Origin: an uncultured Endozoicomonas sp.
GTDB taxonomy: Bacteria; Pseudomonadota; Gammaproteobacteria; Pseudomonadales; Endozoicomonadaceae
NCBI GenBank assembly: GCA_900299555.1
Contig: OODV01000096.1
Coordinates: 1-39,689 of the forward strand
DNA: 39,689 nucleotides
Direction: 5' to 3'
Made by a program: the position numbers and the translations under genes. The notes under the pieces were generated by a model. The model did not search any database, was not told the origin of the DNA, and worked only from the letters and a program-made list of their open reading frames with translations. Shown in pieces: positions 23,721 through 32,632 of this stretch. Numbering within the stretch: position 1 is the stretch's first letter; the number at the start of each line of letters is the position of its first letter.

Positions 23721-24608
23721 CTAGCTGGTAGGACTTTTTTCATAATAACTTCTGATCATTCTGGAAAGGCTTCCTCTCCATGGTTTGTTGTGAACGCCAA
23801 AAGTACTTAATATTTTTCGACAAGTCAGCGTTGCATTAGCCGGTGCTTGAATGCCATCGCGTTCATTCAATTTGTCCATTCTCAATTTCCGTATTTTTAG
23901 AGACTGATATTGCGATGCCTCAGAAATAACCGTCTCGGCAAACCGGTTTTCAGAGATGGGTTCTGCTCCGGCATAGTGATATGTACCCCAGGGCTCTGCA
24001 CCACAACCCAGCTGTTGAATAATCGCGACAATCACTCTGGCTGCATCTTCACTGGGGGTAGGACATCCCTGTTGATCGGACACAACAGCAACCTCTTGTT
24101 CTTTGCTGATTTGATCCAGAAGATACTTTAAAAGATTGGTGCGTTTGTAGCTGATGACCCATGAGAGACGAAGGATTATGTGCCTTGGGCAGCGCTCACT
24201 GATTTGTTGTTCAGCTTGCCATCGGCTGGTGGCCAGAACGCCAGAAGGGTTGGGGATATCCTTCTCGCTATAAGCCTCTTTTTTGATCCCATCAAAAACG
24301 CGATAGGTTGAAATATAAACCAGAGTAGCATTCTGTCGGTTGCAACAGTCAGCCAGTGTAGCCATAGCATCCCGGTTTATCCGAAAGCATTTGGATGGCT
24401 CATTTTCTGCTTTAACCGGATCGTTATAACCTGCACAGTTGATCACAATATCTGGCTGGTACTTTTTCAGGCTGGAGTCAATGGATTCAGGGTGCTCCAG
24501 ATTTAACTCGTCCCTTCCTGGGGCAATACAACTAATCAGCTTCTCTTGTAATAACTGTTGAACTTCCTGACCGATGAGTCCGGTACCACCAACCAATAGT
24601 ATTTTCAT
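23721..24608 (-). CDS. RmlD-like NAD(P)-binding reductase homologue without catalytic Tyr/Lys
   Basis: The 295-residue protein has the Rossmann start MKILLVGGTGLIGQ and the layout of dTDP-4-dehydrorhamnose reductase, including DIVINCAGYNDPVKAE. In the family the segment STDYVFDG is followed by a catalytic YGxTK. Here these read STYRVFDG (100-107) and VLATSR (124-129), so the Tyr has become L125 and the Lys R129. Normal reductase activity is doubtful; a regulatory or binding role like that of MAT2B proteins is one alternative. No rml neighbours are present. The ATG at 24608 gives the correct Rossmann start, though its ribosome site is weak. Confidence 0.8.
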   Translation of the reverse strand: MKILLVGGTGLIGQEVQQLLQEKLISCIAPGRDELNLEHPESIDSSLKKYQPDIVINCAGYNDPVKAENEPSKCFRINRDAMATLADCCNRQNATLVYISTYRVFDGIKKEAYSEKDIPNPSGVLATSRWQAEQQISERCPRHIILRLSWVISYKRTNLLKYLLDQISKEQEVAVVSDQQGCPTPSEDAARVIVAIIQQLGCGAEPWGTYHYAGAEPISENRFAETVISEASQYQSLKIRKLRMDKLNERDGIQAPANATLTCRKILSTFGVHNKPWRGSLSRMIRSYYEKSPTS

Positions 24609-25004
24609 AAGCAATAGATCGTCATGAGTTAATGACCGGGCTAGTAGGTCAATACACGAAATGACTCTATTGAAACATGAATAAGGCAGATCTGGGAAAG
24701 AATTCTCTTTTTTGAAACCGTTAACTAGAAAGACAGATGGCAGTAAGGGCTCTGATAAAAGCCGAGGTTATAGTAAGATAAGCCACTTATTTCCGTCTAT
24801 TTTTACATTGGCTGTATTTTTATCTCCACAGTCGTAAGTAACATTTTTCGATAATTGCCATGAACTGTAAGTGAGAATGCGCCGTTTTCCTGGGGGGATA
24901 GGTTAGTGGCTCAATGAAACCTGAATCTGAGCAAGATTGTTTCAGTGAGGCGTTTTCACCCAAAGGCACTTGAATGAACCTTCTGAAATCAGGGTCTGCT
25001 GACG
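24609..25004. promoter_or_regulatory. Divergent intergenic region, 396 bases
   Basis: This region lies between the rmlD-like gene and the REC-PAS kinase gene. It contains small inverted repeats (GTCAT/ATGAC around 24622-24637 and TGAAAC/GTTTCA around 24915-24945) and a T-rich stretch near 24790-24850. I found no confident promoter pair. A 19-codon open frame at 24914-24973 has no family resemblance and a poor ribosome site. Confidence 0.35.
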
Positions 25005-26570
25005 ATGTATCTGGCTGAAGCTCCTATAGAGCAGCATGAAGAAGAGCGAATTCTTCTTGTGGATGACAACCCGACGAACTTGCAGGTATTGCTTCAAACG
25101 CTTAGTGGCAGGGGCTATAAGCTTCTTATTGCCAAAAATGGTGAGAGCGCTCTGAGAATTGCTGCCAAAGCGAAACCAGCTTTGGTCTTGCTCGATATTA
25201 TGATGCCCGGCATGGATGGCTATGAGGTTTGCCGCCGCTTAAAAGAAAGTTCAGAAACCCGAAATATCACGGTGATTTTTTTATCGGCTCTGGATGACAC
25301 CAAAGATAAGGTCAGAGGGTTGGAAACGGGAGCCGTAGATTTTATTTCCAAGCCTTTTCAGGCCGAGGAGGTGATTGCCCGTGTTCAGACCCAGCTGAAA
25401 ATTCATAAGCTTGAACAAGCCCTCTCTGCCAGGAATCGCCAGCTGGAAGCGGATAAAGCTCGTATTCTGGAAAGCATGAATGAAGGGATATTTGGTCTCG
25501 ATCGTCTTGGACAGATTACTTTTGCTAACCCAGCTTCTTCTGCCATGACGGGATGGTCCATTGAGCAATTGACGGGGCAAAACCTGATTCAGGTGATGCA
25601 GAGGGGGGAGAGCGAAGTCTCTAATTTAACAGGGCCTCTGGCACCTATTGAGGTTTCTCTGAATAAAGGTGTTAGCAAAACTGTTGAAAATGCCACTTTC
25701 CTGCACAGTGATGGCTCACCTTTTCCGGTTGATTATTCCTGCACACCTATCATGGAAAACAGCTCTCCCAGTGGGGCAGTTGTTGTTTTCAGGGATATCT
25801 CTGAGAAAAAGAGGCAGCAGGAGGCACTGCAAAAAGCGTTGGATGAGCTGGAAAGTCAGAAAGAGCAGCTGACTCATGTTTCCCGTTTGAGCACCATGGG
25901 GGAGATGGCAGCTGGCTTTGCACATGAGGTCAACCAGCCGCTTACTGCCATTTCCAATTACGCTCAGGTGGCCAGAAGAATGTTGGCCAGGCTGGAGTTG
26001 GAAGATGACCTTGGGCTTTCTGAGGCAATGGAAAAGATTAATACCCAAGCCCGGCGGGCAGGTGAAATCATTGCCCGCATCCGTTCGTTTGTTAAAAAAC
26101 CGGATCATGTCCTGGGGAGTGTTGATCCGAATCGGCTGATTCAGGACACCTACAAACTGGCCGAAGTGGATGCCCGTAATAATCACATGGAAATTCACCT
26201 TGAGCAGGAAGACGGGCTACCCAATGTCAGAGTTGACCCTGTGCAGATCCAGCAGGTAGCACTTAACCTGATCCGTAATGGTATGGAGGCTATGCGGGAT
26301 ATGGATACTCGGAGTATAGGAGTCTATGTCCGTACTGAACGTCAGGATGATAACTTTGTAAAAGTATCTGTCATTGACCGTGGCCATGGCCTGGCAGACG
26401 ATGCTGAAGAAAAACTCTTTACTCCATTTTATACGACCAAGGCTGACGGTATGGGAATCGGGCTGACAGTATGTCACTCCATTATTCAGTCTCATGGTGG
26501 GCGGCTGACATTTCAGCGTCATCCGGAAGGTGGAACCATTTTTGAATTTACCATGCCGATTGCTGATTGA
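25005..26570 (+). CDS. Soluble hybrid histidine kinase (REC-PAS-HisKA-HATPase)
   Basis: This 521-residue cytoplasmic kinase has an N-terminal receiver (about 17-135, phospho-acceptor D64 in LLDIMMPGMDG), a PAS domain (about 150-265) and a short coiled coil. The kinase core has phosphorylated H307 in GFAHEVNQPL and the ATP site NLIRNGMEAM, DRGHGLADD and GMGIGLTVCHS. The HxVNQPLxAI box is typical of the FixL/DctB/NtrB-like kinase group. There are no membrane segments. With an N-terminal receiver it may be fed by another kinase. No response regulator gene is adjacent, so its output is unknown. proA follows at about 50 bases, but the functions are unrelated. Confidence 0.9.
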   Translation: MYLAEAPIEQHEEERILLVDDNPTNLQVLLQTLSGRGYKLLIAKNGESALRIAAKAKPALVLLDIMMPGMDGYEVCRRLKESSETRNITVIFLSALDDTKDKVRGLETGAVDFISKPFQAEEVIARVQTQLKIHKLEQALSARNRQLEADKARILESMNEGIFGLDRLGQITFANPASSAMTGWSIEQLTGQNLIQVMQRGESEVSNLTGPLAPIEVSLNKGVSKTVENATFLHSDGSPFPVDYSCTPIMENSSPSGAVVVFRDISEKKRQQEALQKALDELESQKEQLTHVSRLSTMGEMAAGFAHEVNQPLTAISNYAQVARRMLARLELEDDLGLSEAMEKINTQARRAGEIIARIRSFVKKPDHVLGSVDPNRLIQDTYKLAEVDARNNHMEIHLEQEDGLPNVRVDPVQIQQVALNLIRNGMEAMRDMDTRSIGVYVRTERQDDNFVKVSVIDRGHGLADDAEEKLFTPFYTTKADGMGIGLTVCHSIIQSHGGRLTFQRHPEGGTIFEFTMPIAD

Positions 26571-26622
26571 TACTATGAGGCATAATTGATGGTCGTGATT
26601 GATATTGTCGGGAGAGGAAAAA

Positions 26623-27885
26623 TTGGCTGATCAAGTGACGGAGTACATGCATGGACTGGGGCAAAGAGCCCGGCAGGCCAGTCAGGAGATGGCTGTTGCT
26701 GATACTGCGATTAAAAACAGGGCGCTTCTGGCTATCGCGGATGCGCTTGAGACGGATCGTTCACAGCTGAAATTTGTGAATACCCGTGATCTGGATGCAG
26801 GGCGCGAGCGTGGGCTTGATGCTGCCATGCTGGACCGCCTGGAACTCACTGATGACAGAATTGATGCCATGATTGAGGGATTGCGTCAGGTAGCGGCCTT
26901 GCCAGACCCTATCGGTACTATTGATGATATGAAGTACGTGCCCAGTGGTGTTCAGGTGGGAAAAATGCGTGTTCCGCTGGGCGTTATTGGCATCATCTAT
27001 GAGTCTCGGCCGAATGTTACCGTCGAAGCAGCCAGTCTTTGCCTTAAGTCGGGTAATGCTGTAATTCTTCGTGGAGGCAGTGAGTCAATTCACTCAAACC
27101 AGGCCATTGCCCGTTGTATTCAGCAGGGACTTGCTCAGGCAGAGCTTCCTGAAGATGCGGTTCAGGTTGTCGAAACAGTTGATCGTGCTGCCGTAGGCGT
27201 GTTGATCACGATGCCTGAGTATGTGGATGTTATTGTGCCTCGGGGCGGTAAAGGGTTGATTGAACGAATCAGCGCTGAAGCCCGTGTGCCGGTGATCAAG
27301 CATCTGGATGGTATCTGTCATGTTTACCTTGATGACCGGGCGGATCATGCCAAGGCGGTTCGGATTGCCATAAATGCCAAAACTCACCGTTATGGTGTGT
27401 GCAATGCTATGGAAACATTGCTGGTTCATCAGAATGTTGCTCAACCACTGCTTCGTGAACTGTCAGGGCTTTACACCCAGAAAGGCGTTGAGCTGCGAGG
27501 CTGCCCTGTGACCTGTGAAATTCTGCCAAATGCAGTAGCTGCGGCGGAAGATGACTGGTCTGCTGAGTATCTTGGACCCGTACTGGCCATTAAAGTAGTA
27601 CTTGATATGGATGAAGCGATTGCTCATATCAATCGCTATGGTTCTCATCATACGGATGCGATTGTTACTGAGGACTTTACCAGGGCGCGCCGTTTTCTGC
27701 GTGAGGTGGATTCCAGCTCGGTTATGGTTAATGCATCAACCCGCTTTGCTGATGGCTTTGAATACGGGCTGGGTGCAGAAATTGGCATTTCTACAGACAA
27801 GATTCATGCACGAGGCCCGGTTGGCTTGGAAGGGCTGACCTCCCAGAAGTATGTAGTGCTTGGCGATGGCCATATTCGCCAGTAA
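26623..27885 (+). CDS. proA: Gamma-glutamyl phosphate reductase
   Basis: ProA reduces gamma-glutamyl phosphate to glutamate semialdehyde, the second step of proline synthesis. From the TTG at 26623 it has 420 residues and begins [16 protein letters not shown], matching the start of Pseudomonas-type ProA. A strong GGGAGAGG box lies six bases before this TTG, whereas the longer in-frame start at 26599 contains that box. The substrate and catalytic part includes [13 protein letters not shown] and the Cys in [13 protein letters not shown]. The C-terminus [15 protein letters not shown] is typical. proB is not adjacent. Confidence 0.95.
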   Translation: MADQVTEYMHGLGQRARQASQEMAVADTAIKNRALLAIADALETDRSQLKFVNTRDLDAGRERGLDAAMLDRLELTDDRIDAMIEGLRQVAALPDPIGTIDDMKYVPSGVQVGKMRVPLGVIGIIYESRPNVTVEAASLCLKSGNAVILRGGSESIHSNQAIARCIQQGLAQAELPEDAVQVVETVDRAAVGVLITMPEYVDVIVPRGGKGLIERISAEARVPVIKHLDGICHVYLDDRADHAKAVRIAINAKTHRYGVCNAMETLLVHQNVAQPLLRELSGLYTQKGVELRGCPVTCEILPNAVAAAEDDWSAEYLGPVLAIKVVLDMDEAIAHINRYGSHHTDAIVTEDFTRARRFLREVDSSSVMVNASTRFADGFEYGLGAEIGISTDKIHARGPVGLEGLTSQKYVVLGDGHIRQ

Positions 27886-28202
27886 GACAGAGTTACTTTT
27901 TACCTGCCATCGTTGGAAGGTGACAATGGTATAAACTATATCCTGAGTATATGAGGTGTGGGTAGGCATGAAGCGGAGAAGTCCCAATCCGGTAAAGTGA
28001 AAACGCAGGTTTGGTGCTTCATGAGCTGGCTGTGCATCTCTGAAAGAGAGGTATAAACGGGTATTATGGGTGGTTAATTACACTCTGGTAGTGGATTTCC
28101 GCCTCTGGCACTCACTGGGCGTTGACATCTAGTATCAATGCTGAGAGCCTGCCCGGTTTAAGTGGTCTGGATTCTGTTCAGGTCGTCAATAAGAGGTTGA
28201 TT
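27886..28202. other. Gap between proA and rsfS where nadD is usually found
   Basis: These 317 bases carry no recognisable gene. In many gammaproteobacteria nadD lies between proA and rsfS. The only hint is a 10-codon frame beginning MKRR at 27968, too short and without the FGGTFDPxHxGH motif to be called a nadD remnant. An AT-rich stretch near 27928-27950 (GTATAAACTATAT) could hold a promoter for rsfS. Confidence 0.5.
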
Positions 28203-28559
28203 TTGCAGTCTATGCATTCTGATGAATTAAAGCAGCTTGTTGTAGAAGCTATTGAAGAAGTAAAAGGTAATGATATTACCTGCCTGAACGTTGCAGGTCA
28301 GACCAGTGTGACCGATTTTATGGTGATTGCCTGCGGTACTTCCAACCGTCATGTCAAGTCGCTGGCAGATAATATCATTGATCAGTGCAAGAAAAATGGT
28401 GTGCGTCCTCTGGGTGTTGAGGGTCAGGACAAATCTGAGTGGGTTCTGGTTGATCTCGGCGATGTTGTTGTACACCTGATGCTCCCTGCTACTCGACAGT
28501 TCTACGATCTTGAGAGGCTTTGGGATAACTCAGATCTGGTTGCCGTTGAGCCATCCTGA
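28203..28559 (+). CDS. rsfS: Ribosomal silencing factor RsfS
   Basis: RsfS binds ribosomal protein uL14 and blocks joining of ribosomal subunits when nutrients are short. The family region begins at about [15 protein letters not shown] and shows [18 protein letters not shown] and the [20 protein letters not shown]-type core, here as [19 protein letters not shown] chose a TTG start at 28203 because AAGAGG lies six bases before it and the length becomes 118 residues; the ATG at 28212 is the alternative. A longer in-frame start at 28122 would add residues with no RsfS resemblance. The stop overlaps the rlmH start by one base. Confidence 0.9.
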   Translation: MQSMHSDELKQLVVEAIEEVKGNDITCLNVAGQTSVTDFMVIACGTSNRHVKSLADNIIDQCKKNGVRPLGVEGQDKSEWVLVDLGDVVVHLMLPATRQFYDLERLWDNSDLVAVEPS

Positions 28560-29026
28560 TGCGAGTCCGGCTGATATCCGTTGGCTCAAAAATGCCTGGC
28601 TGGGTTGAAGAAGGTTACAGAGAATACAGTCGTCGTCTGGGTGCGGATGTCAAACTGGATCTGGTTGAAATAGCCCTTGGTCGACGGAGTAAAGGTGCTG
28701 ATATCAACCGTCTTCAGGAGAAAGAAGCTGGCCAGATGTTGGCAGCAGTGGGCTCTGGAGACCTGGTGGTCACCATGGAAATCAAGGGTAAGCCCTGGAG
28801 TACTGAAACGCTGGCAGAAAATATGGGAGACTGGCTTCACAGTGGTCGGAATGTCAGCTTGCTGGTTGGTGGTCCGGAAGGTTTGCATGCTTCTTGCCTT
28901 GCCAAGGCTGACCTGCGCTGGTCTCTATCCCCGCTAACACTTCCTCATCCTTTAGTAAGAGTGGTTGTTGCTGAGCAGGTCTATAGAGCCTGGAGTATTC
29001 TTCACAACCATCCATATCACAAGTAA
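28559..29026 (+). CDS. rlmH: 23S rRNA (pseudouridine(1915)-N3)-methyltransferase RlmH
   Basis: RlmH methylates pseudouridine 1915 in helix 69 of 23S rRNA. The 155-residue protein equals E. coli RlmH in length. It has the SPOUT motifs LLVGGPEGLH and SLSPLTLPHPLVRVVVAEQ and the C-terminal end SILHNHPYHK, which is nearly invariant. The start ATG shares one base with the rsfS stop, so the pair is translationally coupled. A terminator about 75 bases after the stop separates it from mrdA. Confidence 0.96.
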   Translation: MRVRLISVGSKMPGWVEEGYREYSRRLGADVKLDLVEIALGRRSKGADINRLQEKEAGQMLAAVGSGDLVVTMEIKGKPWSTETLAENMGDWLHSGRNVSLLVGGPEGLHASCLAKADLRWSLSPLTLPHPLVRVVVAEQVYRAWSILHNHPYHK

Positions 29027-29099
29027 AACGGATGTAACCGTGATTGACGAAGTACGTTCACTCAAGTAAAAGTGAAGGGCGCGCTAGTGCTTTTATATT

Positions 29100-29138
29100 A
29101 AATGCAGTGGTTTCCTCCAGAGAAGCACTGCATTTTTT
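29100..29138 (+). terminator. Factor-independent terminator after rlmH
   Basis: A 10-bp perfect stem (AAATGCAGTG at 29100-29109 with CACTGCATTT at 29126-29135) ends in a run of six T. It separates the rsfS-rlmH transcript from mrdA-rodA. Confidence 0.8.
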
Positions 29139-29152
29139 ACGTTTAATCGTCA

Positions 29153-29344
29153 GGGCCTGTTGACGTTTCCTTGTGTGCTCAGCGCATCAGGGCGCCCCTC
29201 GGGCGGGACGCGCAGTCTGGCTCGGAAAAACGCCATCTGCTTTGTCAGACTTGCTTGATGTAGAATAGCTACGCAATGCACAAGCCTTTCGTGCATATGA
29301 CGTTTTTTGAGCCTCTGAGCTTTTCAACGAAACGTCACAGGTCC
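29153..29344. repeat. MITE-like dispersed repeat, copy A
   Basis: The ends GGGCCTGTTGACGTTTCCTTG (29153-29173, shown as GGGCCTGTTGACG and TTTCCTTG) and CAACGAAACGTCACAGGTCC (29325-29344) are imperfect inverted repeats. An inner block at 29250-29286 reads CTTGCTTGATGTAGAATAGC and onward to CACAAGCC. That block recurs, with 28 of 37 bases identical, at 39552-39588. It occupies the mrdA upstream region between the rlmH terminator and the promoter-proximal hairpin. It has no coding capacity. Confidence 0.6.
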
Positions 29345-29368
29345 GATACATTACAGGTTAATGTATCG
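29344..29368 (+). promoter_or_regulatory. Perfect hairpin in the mrdA leader region
   Basis: A perfect 10-bp stem (CGATACATTA with TAATGTATCG, 5-base loop) lies 54 bases before the mrdA start codon and directly after the repeat. It is not followed by T residues. It could be an operator-like palindrome, an RNA leader structure or part of the repeat. Confidence 0.45.
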
Positions 29369-29422
29369 GTTGGTGCATTGAGAACTGTTTTTTGACCATA
29401 CGACTGATGACTGAGATATAAC

Positions 29423-31288
29423 ATGCCGCAGGATACCTTAAAGGACCATGGGGCAGAAAAAAGACTGGTAAATATCCGGATTTGGGTTGCCATTGGCTTT
29501 ATGACACTCCTTGGCGTGGGACTGATTTCCCGCCTTTTCTATCTTCAGGTTGTTCGTTACAACGAGCTGTCGACCCAATCGGATGACAACAGAGTTCTGG
29601 TTCAGCCAATACCTCCTACCCGTGGGCTTATTTACGATACGAATGGAAAGCTTCTTGCCGTTAACAAGCCAAGTCATATTTTATCGATTGTTCGAGAGCA
29701 GACAAAAGACCTTGATGGTTTACTGGAAAGTATTGGAACGCTTCTACCTTTAACAGAAGGCGAATTGCAGCGTTTTCATCAACGGGTTAAGCGACGCCGA
29801 CCTTTTGAAGCAGTCCCTCTGAAATTTGACCTTACCTCAGAAGAAATTGCCCAGGTTTCGGTGAATCTTTTTCGGTTGCCGGGTGTAGATATCAATGCTG
29901 AACTGATTCGTAAGTATCCCGAAGGTGAAATTTTTGCCCATAGCATCGGTTATGTAGGTAGGATCAATGATCAGGATTTGCGCCGTCTTGATCCTGCACT
30001 TTACTCCGGCACTCATACCACTGGAAAGATTGGTGTAGAGCGCTCTTATGAATCGGTATTGCTGGGAAAACCCGGTCACCAGGAAGTGGAAACTAATGCT
30101 CGTGGCCGTGTATTACGGGTGTTGAAGAAGGTCAGTCCTGAAGCAGGACTGGATGTGAATCTTTATCTGGATACCGAGCTGCAGAAGGTTGCTATTGAAG
30201 CGATAAATGGGCGTAGGGGTGCACTGGTTGCGATGGATCCGAAGACCGGTGGTGTATTGGCGATGGCCAGTAACCCTTCATTTGATCCAAACCTTTTTGT
30301 AACGGGTATTGATAGTAAAACATTCAATGCGCTGAACACGGATATTGAAAGGCCGCTCTACAATCGTGCATCTTTGGGCGAGTACCCTCCGGCTTCTACA
30401 GTGAAACCCGTTATGGGGTTGGCGTTGTTAGCAAATGATGTGGTGAAACCGGAAGATAAAATTTTTGATAAGGGATGGTTTCAGTTGCAGGGGAGTGACC
30501 ACCGTTTTCGGAACTGGAAGCGTTCTGGTCATGGCTGGGTCGATTTGTCCCGGGCGATAACAGTATCGAACGATACTTATTTTTATATTCAGGCTGGCAA
30601 GTTGGGAATTGATAATCTCTATGACTTCGCTGGCCAGTTTGGTTTTGGCCATCGAACCGGTATTGATATACGGGAAGAACGTCCCGGACTTTTGCCTTCC
30701 AGAGAGTGGAAGCGGGGAGCGTACGGCCAGCCCTGGTATCCAGGTGAGACGGTAATTGCCATTATTGGCCAGGGCTATATGTTGGCTACTCCGTTACAGC
30801 TGGTGGAGTCAACTGCACTCATTGCAAACCGTGGCAGGTATGTCCAGCCTCGACTGGTGAAGGAAGATATTCCTGAAGTTCAAGGAGAGTTCTGGGGGAA
30901 AGATATAAAAATTGGCCGTACCCCTGAGGCTGATGCCAAAAACTGGGAACTTATTATCAATGCCATGGAAGATGTTATTCATTCGCCCAGAGGTACAGCC
31001 AACTGGCGGATTGGGCGAGGACTTAAGTATCGTATGGCGGGGAAAACAGGGACAGCCCAGGTGGTCAGTATTGCTCAGGGAGAGGAGTACGATGCTGAGA
31101 AGTTGAAAGAGTTCGAGCGTGACCACAGTCTGTTTGTTGCGTTCGCTCCAGTAGAGGACCCGCAGATTGCTGTGGCGGTCATTCTTGAAAACAGCAACGG
31201 GGCTTCCAACGTGGCCAGGAAAGTCATGGACTCTTACCTGTTGCCACGGTTAACTGCCGAAAGCAGTCAAGCGAAAGGAGAGAAATAA
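29423..31288 (+). CDS. mrdA: Penicillin-binding protein 2, elongation transpeptidase
   Basis: PBP2 cross-links peptidoglycan during cell elongation, partnered with RodA. The 621-residue protein has one N-terminal membrane anchor (about 20-40), a dimerisation/pedestal domain and the transpeptidase domain. The active-site Ser is S325 with K328 in PASTVKP; SND occurs in AITVSNDTYFY and the third motif is AGKTGTAQ. Length matches E. coli PBP2 (633). The ATG at 29423 has a weak ribosome site. The stop TAA shares a base with the rodA ATG. Confidence 0.96.
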   Translation: MPQDTLKDHGAEKRLVNIRIWVAIGFMTLLGVGLISRLFYLQVVRYNELSTQSDDNRVLVQPIPPTRGLIYDTNGKLLAVNKPSHILSIVREQTKDLDGLLESIGTLLPLTEGELQRFHQRVKRRRPFEAVPLKFDLTSEEIAQVSVNLFRLPGVDINAELIRKYPEGEIFAHSIGYVGRINDQDLRRLDPALYSGTHTTGKIGVERSYESVLLGKPGHQEVETNARGRVLRVLKKVSPEAGLDVNLYLDTELQKVAIEAINGRRGALVAMDPKTGGVLAMASNPSFDPNLFVTGIDSKTFNALNTDIERPLYNRASLGEYPPASTVKPVMGLALLANDVVKPEDKIFDKGWFQLQGSDHRFRNWKRSGHGWVDLSRAITVSNDTYFYIQAGKLGIDNLYDFAGQFGFGHRTGIDIREERPGLLPSREWKRGAYGQPWYPGETVIAIIGQGYMLATPLQLVESTALIANRGRYVQPRLVKEDIPEVQGEFWGKDIKIGRTPEADAKNWELIINAMEDVIHSPRGTANWRIGRGLKYRMAGKTGTAQVVSIAQGEEYDAEKLKEFERDHSLFVAFAPVEDPQIAVAVILENSNGASNVARKVMDSYLLPRLTAESSQAKGEK

Positions 31289-32433
31289 TGGCTAACCAGG
31301 ATTTTGTTCGCCAGATTGACCTCCATGGGTTCGGGCGTGGCCCGGGCCTCTCAATGCGCTGGCATATAGATTTTGTGCTTCTCGGGTTTCTACTTCTACT
31401 TTGTGGTGCGGGACTTTTTATCCTTTATAGTGCGACTGGCCGGGATATGTCTGTCGTGATTCGACAGGCGACTTACCTGGGAATCAGTTTTTCTGGAATG
31501 CTTATTGTGGCTCAGATTCCACCGAGAATGCTGATGCAGTGGGCAAAGTGGTTTTACGTTGGAGGTGTACTGCTGCTGCTGGCAGTTCTGTTTATGGGGG
31601 TCCACTCTAAAGGTGCCCAGCGTTGGATACAGCTACCAGGGTTCCGCTTTCAGCCGTCAGAAGTCATAAAGCTGATTATGCCCATTACCATGGCGGCTTT
31701 TCTGGCTAAGCGCCCGCTTCCCCCATCATTTAAGGACGTTATCTTTTCGTTGGTTATTATTGCTGTACCGGTGGTGCTTATTGCTAAACAACCTGACCTT
31801 GGAACATCGATTCTGATTGGTTCTTCAGGTATGTTCGTTCTGCTGCTGGCTGGTTTGCGAAAGCGCATAATTTTTTCTGCACTTTGTCTTGCTGTACCTG
31901 CTATTTATGTACTCTGGCAGTTCTTTATGTACGACTACCAGAAACGCAGAGTTCTGACATTTCTAAATCCGGAAAGTGACCCTTGGGGGGCGGGCTGGAA
32001 TATTATTCAGTCTACCATAGCGATTGGTTCTGGCGGGCTTTATGGTAAAGGCTGGTTACAGGGGACTCAGTCTCACTTGGACTTTCTACCTGAGAGTCAC
32101 ACTGACTTTATAATTGCTGTTCTTGCAGAAGAGTTTGGTTTGATGGGGTGTCTGGTTCTGCTCGCACTGTATACCCTGATTCTGAGTCGGGGAATTTTTA
32201 TAACCCTGAATGCCCAGACACTGTTTGGCCGGCTATTAGCAGGCAGTATTACTCTGACATTCTTTGTGTATATCTTCGTTAATATCGCTATGGTCAGTGG
32301 GCTTTTGCCTGTGGTGGGTGTTCCTCTGCCGATGGTCAGTCGTGGTGGAACATCTTTGTTGACATTGCTGGCTGGTTTTGGCCTTTTGATGTCGATACAT
32401 ACGCATCGTTCTTTTTTGGGAGTTTCCCGCTAG
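31288..32433 (+). CDS. rodA: Peptidoglycan glycosyltransferase RodA
   Basis: RodA is the SEDS-family polymerase that extends glycan strands with PBP2 in the elongasome. The 381-residue protein has about ten membrane segments. Diagnostic segments are IALKQPDLGTSIL-like AKQPDLGTSILIG, the NPESDPWGAGWNIIQS loop, PESHTDFIIAVLAEE with the catalytic Asp, and PLPMVSRGGTS near the end. AGGAG lies before its start, which overlaps the mrdA stop as TAATG. E. coli RodA is 370 residues. Confidence 0.96.
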   Translation: MANQDFVRQIDLHGFGRGPGLSMRWHIDFVLLGFLLLLCGAGLFILYSATGRDMSVVIRQATYLGISFSGMLIVAQIPPRMLMQWAKWFYVGGVLLLLAVLFMGVHSKGAQRWIQLPGFRFQPSEVIKLIMPITMAAFLAKRPLPPSFKDVIFSLVIIAVPVVLIAKQPDLGTSILIGSSGMFVLLLAGLRKRIIFSALCLAVPAIYVLWQFFMYDYQKRRVLTFLNPESDPWGAGWNIIQSTIAIGSGGLYGKGWLQGTQSHLDFLPESHTDFIIAVLAEEFGLMGCLVLLALYTLILSRGIFITLNAQTLFGRLLAGSITLTFFVYIFVNIAMVSGLLPVVGVPLPMVSRGGTSLLTLLAGFGLLMSIHTHRSFLGVSR

Positions 32434-32632
32434 CACTCTGCTTTCATTTCTTGTTCATATGTTAAAACTGTTACTTGTATATGTGTCAGGCAGAAAGTAG
32501 ATCTTTACCTTTTCATCATAGAATTCTAAACCACTGTCGATTAATGTAGAGACAGGGTTAGTCGAGTATTGTTACAGCTATTAAAGCTGTGGGAGAGCCC
32601 CGAGCTTGTTATTTTTGCAAAGGTACGGATAC

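Noticed and set aside
24914-24973. 19-codon frame ahead of the REC-PAS kinase gene, possible leader peptide
   Set aside because: The ribosome site is poor, there is no run of regulatory codons and no terminator-antiterminator fold follows.
27968-28000. Ten-codon frame beginning MKRR in the gap where nadD is expected
   Set aside because: It lacks the FGGTFDPxHxGH motif and stops at once, so it cannot be called a nadD remnant.
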